Assembly (NCBI RefSeq): GCF_021432085.1
Contig: NZ_CP090366.1
Coordinates: 2,604,001-2,668,000 of the forward strand
Length of the DNA: 64,000 nt
Origin: Stutzerimonas kunmingensis
Lineage (GTDB): Bacteria > Pseudomonadota > Gammaproteobacteria > Pseudomonadales > Pseudomonadaceae
Direction of reading: 5' to 3'
Shown here in pieces: positions 62,070-64,000 of this stretch (its first letter is position 1; every line of letters starts with the position of its first letter). The position numbers and the translations under genes are program-made. The notes under the pieces were generated by a model. It searched no databases. It was given only the letters and a program-made list of their open reading frames with translations, and had not been told where the DNA came from.

Positions 62070-63386
62070 ATGCACACATTGGAACAACTGGAACGTGGCG
62101 AGCTGGCCGGAATCCGCCGCCTCGATCTCTCGGCCGACCTGCAGAGCTTCCCGGAGGCGATCTTCGCTCTCGCCGATACGCTGGAAGTGCTGAATCTCTC
62201 CGGTAACCGACTCGACAGCCTGCCTTCCGACCTCTCCCGCCTGAGCAAGCTGCGCATTCTGTTCTGCTCGGACAACCTCTTCACCGAGGTGCCGGACTGC
62301 CTCGGCGACTGCGAGCAGTTGGAGATGATCGGCTTCAAGGCCAATCAGATTCGCCATCTGCCCGCCGCCGCGTTGCCATCGGCGTTGCGCTGGCTGATCC
62401 TCACTGACAACCAGCTGCAGGCGTTGCCTGACGAGATCGGCAACTGCCGACGCCTGCAAAAACTGATGCTCGCTGGCAACCAGCTGTCTTCACTGCCGGA
62501 TTCGCTGGCCAATTGCGTCAATCTCGAACTGCTGCGCATCGCCGCCAACCGCCTGCCAGCGCTGCCCGACTGGCTGCTGACACTGCCGCGACTCAGCTGG
62601 CTGGCCGCTGCCGGCAACCCCTTCAGCGACGCCAGCGAAGCGATGAGCCTCGCTCGTCATTCGCTACCGGCGATTCCGCGCGAACAGGTCGTCCTGCACG
62701 AGCAACTGGGCCAGGGTGCGTCGGGCATCATCTACCGTGCCGCATGGCAGCCGAGCGGACAGTCGCCCAAGCAAATGGCCGCCAAGCTGTTCAAGGGCCA
62801 TGTCACCAGCGACGGCCTGCCCCACAGCGAGATGGCAGCCTGCGTATCCGCTGGCGCCCATCCAAATCTGATCGATGTTGCCGGGCCGCTGGCTGATCAG
62901 CCGGGCCAAACGCCGGGCCTGCTGATGGATCTGGTCGAGCCGGCCTTCCAGCCACTGGCTGGTCCGCCGTCGCTGGTCAGTTGCACACGCGATTGCTACG
63001 CCGAGGATCGAACCTTTACCGTGGAGCAGGCGCTGCGGATTGCCCGTGGCACCGCCTCGGCGGTCGCTCACCTGCATCAGCGCGGCATCCTGCATGGCGA
63101 TCTGTACGCCCATAATCTGCTGGTCGACCCAACGGGCGAATGCCTGCTCAGCGATTTCGGCGCTGCCTCGTTCTTCGAGCCGGAGAGTGCCACTGGCCAA
63201 GCGCTGCAACGCATCGAATCGCGCGCTTTCGGTTGTCTGCTGGAAGAGTTGCGGCAACGCTGCCCAGACCTCGAAAACGATTCGCATCGGCACACGCTGT
63301 TCGAGCTACAGAATCAGTGCATGTCAGAGCAGCCAGAAGGCCGTCCAAACTTCAGTCAGTTGCACACCACTCTCGCCGCGCTCTGA
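62070..63386 (+). CDS. Leucine-rich-repeat Ser/Thr protein kinase
   Basis: 438 residues. LRRs of about 22-23 residues fill roughly 15-190 (LEVLNLSGNRLDSLP and similar). A eukaryotic-type kinase follows: glycine loop GQGASGIIY (214-222), ATP-binding Lys239, catalytic HGDLYAHN with Asp344, and DFG at 362-364, all present, so it is probably active. No membrane segment, so it should be cytoplasmic. Substrate unknown; the small membrane protein gene follows 24 bp downstream. Confidence 0.9.
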   Translation: MHTLEQLERGELAGIRRLDLSADLQSFPEAIFALADTLEVLNLSGNRLDSLPSDLSRLSKLRILFCSDNLFTEVPDCLGDCEQLEMIGFKANQIRHLPAAALPSALRWLILTDNQLQALPDEIGNCRRLQKLMLAGNQLSSLPDSLANCVNLELLRIAANRLPALPDWLLTLPRLSWLAAAGNPFSDASEAMSLARHSLPAIPREQVVLHEQLGQGASGIIYRAAWQPSGQSPKQMAAKLFKGHVTSDGLPHSEMAACVSAGAHPNLIDVAGPLADQPGQTPGLLMDLVEPAFQPLAGPPSLVSCTRDCYAEDRTFTVEQALRIARGTASAVAHLHQRGILHGDLYAHNLLVDPTGECLLSDFGAASFFEPESATGQALQRIESRAFGCLLEELRQRCPDLENDSHRHTLFELQNQCMSEQPEGRPNFSQLHTTLAAL

Positions 63387-63410
63387 CGCGCTTTCCGGAG
63401 CGACCCAGCA

Positions 63411-63860
63411 ATGAACTCACCCAAAGCAGACGAAGAACATACGCCCTACCCTAAACCCTACTCGGATGCGGCGGTCGATCAGGACCCGTTCATCCGTGGT
63501 TTGAAACAGCGCCTGCCCGAGCACTTGCGTGAATCCTTCAGCGAAGCGCAGCTCGATGCCCTGCGTGGGGTGTTCGGCGCACGGTCATGGGTCAAGCACC
63601 GCGTCGACCTGCGCGGTACGGTGAAGGTGTGGCGCGACCGCTATTACTTCGCGATCGTCGCCGGCCGCAACAAACGTAACCTGACGCGTCCCCAGCAAAA
63701 TCTCTCGCTGATGGCCAAGGCTGCATTGGCAACCTTGTTCCTGCTGTTTTCTGCATTGGTAGGGCTGTTGATCCTGTACGTATTCAAGTCAGCGCTGGGG
63801 ATCAACCTTTTCCCAGGCTTCTCGCTAGGGCTTTGGGACTGGCTGAAGGAGAGCATCTGA
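63411..63860 (+). CDS. Small membrane protein of unknown function
   Basis: 149 residues. A soluble N-terminal part (1-95, with several Arg/Lys-rich segments) precedes one long hydrophobic segment (about 101-130) and a short aromatic tail (LGLWDWLKESI). I do not recognise the family. Close spacing to the LRR kinase suggests a shared operon and a possible membrane partner. Confidence 0.7.
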   Translation: MNSPKADEEHTPYPKPYSDAAVDQDPFIRGLKQRLPEHLRESFSEAQLDALRGVFGARSWVKHRVDLRGTVKVWRDRYYFAIVAGRNKRNLTRPQQNLSLMAKAALATLFLLFSALVGLLILYVFKSALGINLFPGFSLGLWDWLKESI

Positions 63861-64000
63861 GCGTCTCAAAAACGCTCCATCTGACCGTGCGCAGACCACA
63901 GCCCTGCACTACTCTAAATGACGCACAGATAGTGGGGTATTGGTTGATCCGCTTCAATCCGCAGTCCTGCAGCTGGCAGAGCAAAGTCTTGCTTTGAACT

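Overview
The window looks like chromosomal DNA of a gamma-proteobacterium of the Pseudomonas group, most like the Pseudomonas stutzeri (Stutzerimonas) branch. This is inferred from high GC content with strongly GC-ending codons, a cis/trans fatty-acid isomerase gene, a complete fluorescens-type mannitol (mtl) operon, Crc-type AANAANAA motifs in catabolic leaders, and many protein families typical of pseudomonads. I see no rRNA, tRNA, CRISPR array, phage or intact insertion sequence.

Layout. 1-5.2 kb: the C-terminal part of a MurJ/MviN-type flippase, a SAF-domain oxidoreductase, thiol peroxidase tpx and an alanine/Na+ symporter whose leader carries a sigma-54-like promoter and NtrC-like repeats. 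5.2-12.5 kb: tamB and tamA (outer-membrane protein assembly), a GNAT acetyltransferase and xthA. 12.5-14 kb: a PstS-like domain fused to an OmpA peptidoglycan-binding domain. 14-23.7 kb: mannitol utilisation: fructokinase mtlZ, AraC-type activator mtlR, ABC importer mtlEFGK, mannitol dehydrogenase mtlD and xylulokinase-like mtlY. 23.8-26 kb: an acyl-CoA dehydrogenase with a divergent LysR regulator.

26-30.8 kb: a gluconate-type module (gntR, TRAP dctP, dctM) in which gluconokinase is fused in frame to the TRAP small membrane subunit DctQ. 30.9-32.3 kb: ppiC and a ZapE/AFG1-like ATPase gene interrupted by an in-frame TAA just before its Walker A motif. 32.3-36 kb: LysR, a DadA-type amino acid dehydrogenase, RidA and an orphan TAXI binding protein, with a perfect dyad in the divergent promoter. 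36-42.1 kb: TonB receptor, ABC-F ATPase YbiT, an epoxide-hydrolase-like enzyme and uppP.

42.3-50 kb: a chemoreceptor, small hypothetical genes, a YetF-like (DUF421) membrane protein, topoisomerase IB, a two-gene signalling operon (receiver-CheC fusion plus PAS-GGDEF cyclase) and nfuA. 50-56.6 kb: cti and metH, divergent. 57-64 kb: pnuC with a NadR-like kinase, a DMT exporter, DUF1883, an MFS transporter, an RlmN paralogue, an LRR-Ser/Thr kinase and a small membrane protein.

Most genes belong to familiar families. The distinctive points are the kinase-transporter fusion, the broken ATPase gene, the DadA-RidA-TAXI module and several regulatory structures (sigma-54/NtrC-like sites, tandem mtl operator repeats, two hairpins covering Shine-Dalgarno sequences). 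All regulatory calls are by eye and untested.
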